The notes under the pieces were generated by a model, which was not told the DNA's origin, searched no databases, and saw only the letters and a list, made by a program, of their open reading frames with translations. 6,278 nt of DNA, taken from Syntrophomonadaceae bacterium. GTDB lineage: Bacteria; Bacillota; Dethiobacteria; DTU022. Shown here piece by piece: positions 5,786-6,278 of the stretch; position 1 is the first letter of the stretch, and each line of letters opens with the position of its first letter. The stretch spans positions 1-6,278 of the forward strand of contig PWEB01000162.1 in NCBI GenBank assembly GCA_003553305.1, in the 5' to 3' direction. Made by a program: the position numbers and the translations under genes.

Positions 5786-6278
5786 ATGTATCCCGGTAAA
5801 ATTTTGCGTCCGGTAAAAGTCTCTTTTGTTTCAACTTATCCCCCCCGGAAATGTGGGATTGCCACTTTTTGTTCAGACTTACTGAGCAGCATGAAGCAGC
5901 TCTACGGCGATGGTGGAAACAGTATTGAAGAGCAGAGCAATTTTGAGGTTATCGCCCTGAACAGGGCCAATGAAAATTACAACTATGACCGTGAAGTAGC
6001 TTTTCACATCCGTGATCAGCAGCCCAATGATTACAGGCGGGCGGCTGATTTTATCAACCTTTCTCCGGTCGATGCCGTCTCTGTTCAGCACGAATTCGGT
6101 ATTTTTGGCGGGGAGGACGGCAACTATATCAACTACTTGCTGGCCGGCTTGAAGAAACCGGCTATCACCACCCTGCACACCGTTCTTGAAGAACCTACCC
6201 CCGGGCAGAGGCAAACCCTGATGCGCATATGTGAATTGTCAGCCCACGTGGTAGTGATGGCCCAGGCGGCGGTTGATA
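5786..6278 (+). CDS. GT4-type glycosyltransferase, 3'-truncated by window edge
   Basis: The frame is open from the ATG at 5786 to the last base, giving 164 residues. This is the N-terminal, acceptor-side Rossmann domain of a GT-B enzyme. Key stretches are VSFVSTYPPRKCGIATFCSDL (12-32), whose KCGIATF corresponds to the donor-phosphate loop, then VQHEFGIFGGEDGNY (100-114), ITTLHTVL (127-134) and AHVVVMAQAAVD (153-164). These are characteristic of uncharacterised GT4-family glycosyltransferases. The donor domain and the E-X7-E signature would lie beyond the window, so completeness and any fused domain cannot be judged. It is not a duplicate of the preceding gene: the loop motif and the sequence around it differ clearly. 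It probably acts in series with the preceding GT and the GH130 enzyme on one saccharide. Donor sugar and linkage are unknown. Confidence 0.85.
   Translation, partial: MYPGKILRPVKVSFVSTYPPRKCGIATFCSDLLSSMKQLYGDGGNSIEEQSNFEVIALNRANENYNYDREVAFHIRDQQPNDYRRAADFINLSPVDAVSVQHEFGIFGGEDGNYINYLLAGLKKPAITTLHTVLEEPTPGQRQTLMRICELSAHVVVMAQAAVD

Noticed and set aside
5879..6214. 111-codon minus-strand open frame
   Set aside because: It is opposite the second glycosyltransferase, which has recognisable GT motifs in the + frame and a near-perfect ribosome binding site.
1..6278. CRISPR arrays, insertion sequences, tRNA/rRNA genes, phage genes
   Set aside because: No regularly spaced direct repeats, transposase motifs or cloverleaf/rRNA signatures were seen on either strand.

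Overview
The window looks like a low- to mid-GC bacterial chromosome, most likely from a Bacillota (Clostridia-like) organism. This is inferred from strong AGGAGG-type ribosome binding sites before nearly every gene, short gaps, all main genes on the + strand, and family content typical of that group. I cannot name a genus. There are no rRNA, tRNA, CRISPR, insertion-sequence or phage signatures, and no gene-free stretch exceeds 300 bases.

Region 1 (1-1681) is a regulator-transporter pair. The 3' part of a MarR-type winged-helix regulator overlaps by 11 bases the start of a complete MATE-family multidrug/cation antiporter. The layout resembles the mepR-mepA arrangement, so the regulator probably controls the pump.

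Region 2 (1745-3556) holds two stand-alone hydrolases. The first is an M55 zinc D-aminopeptidase (DppA type) with all metal ligands at the same residue numbers as Bacillus subtilis DppA, behind a perfect TATAAT box. The second is a glyoxalase-II-like metallo-beta-lactamase-fold hydrolase with a full metal-ligand set. The 239-base gap between them contains promoter-like boxes on both strands, nested inverted repeats and a possible 29-residue minus-strand ORF.

Region 3 (3689-6278) is a carbohydrate module: a GH130 mannoside phosphorylase/hydrolase-type enzyme, then a GT4 glycosyltransferase, then a second, different GT4-type glycosyltransferase that runs off the window end. The gaps are 59 and 79 bases with no convincing terminator, so an operon is likely. 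GH130 enzymes act on beta-mannosides (phosphorylases make mannose-1-phosphate), while GT4 enzymes build alpha linkages from nucleotide sugars. The three probably work on one cytoplasmic oligosaccharide or glycoconjugate, but its identity cannot be read from sequence. This is the part of the window most likely to hold undescribed biochemistry.
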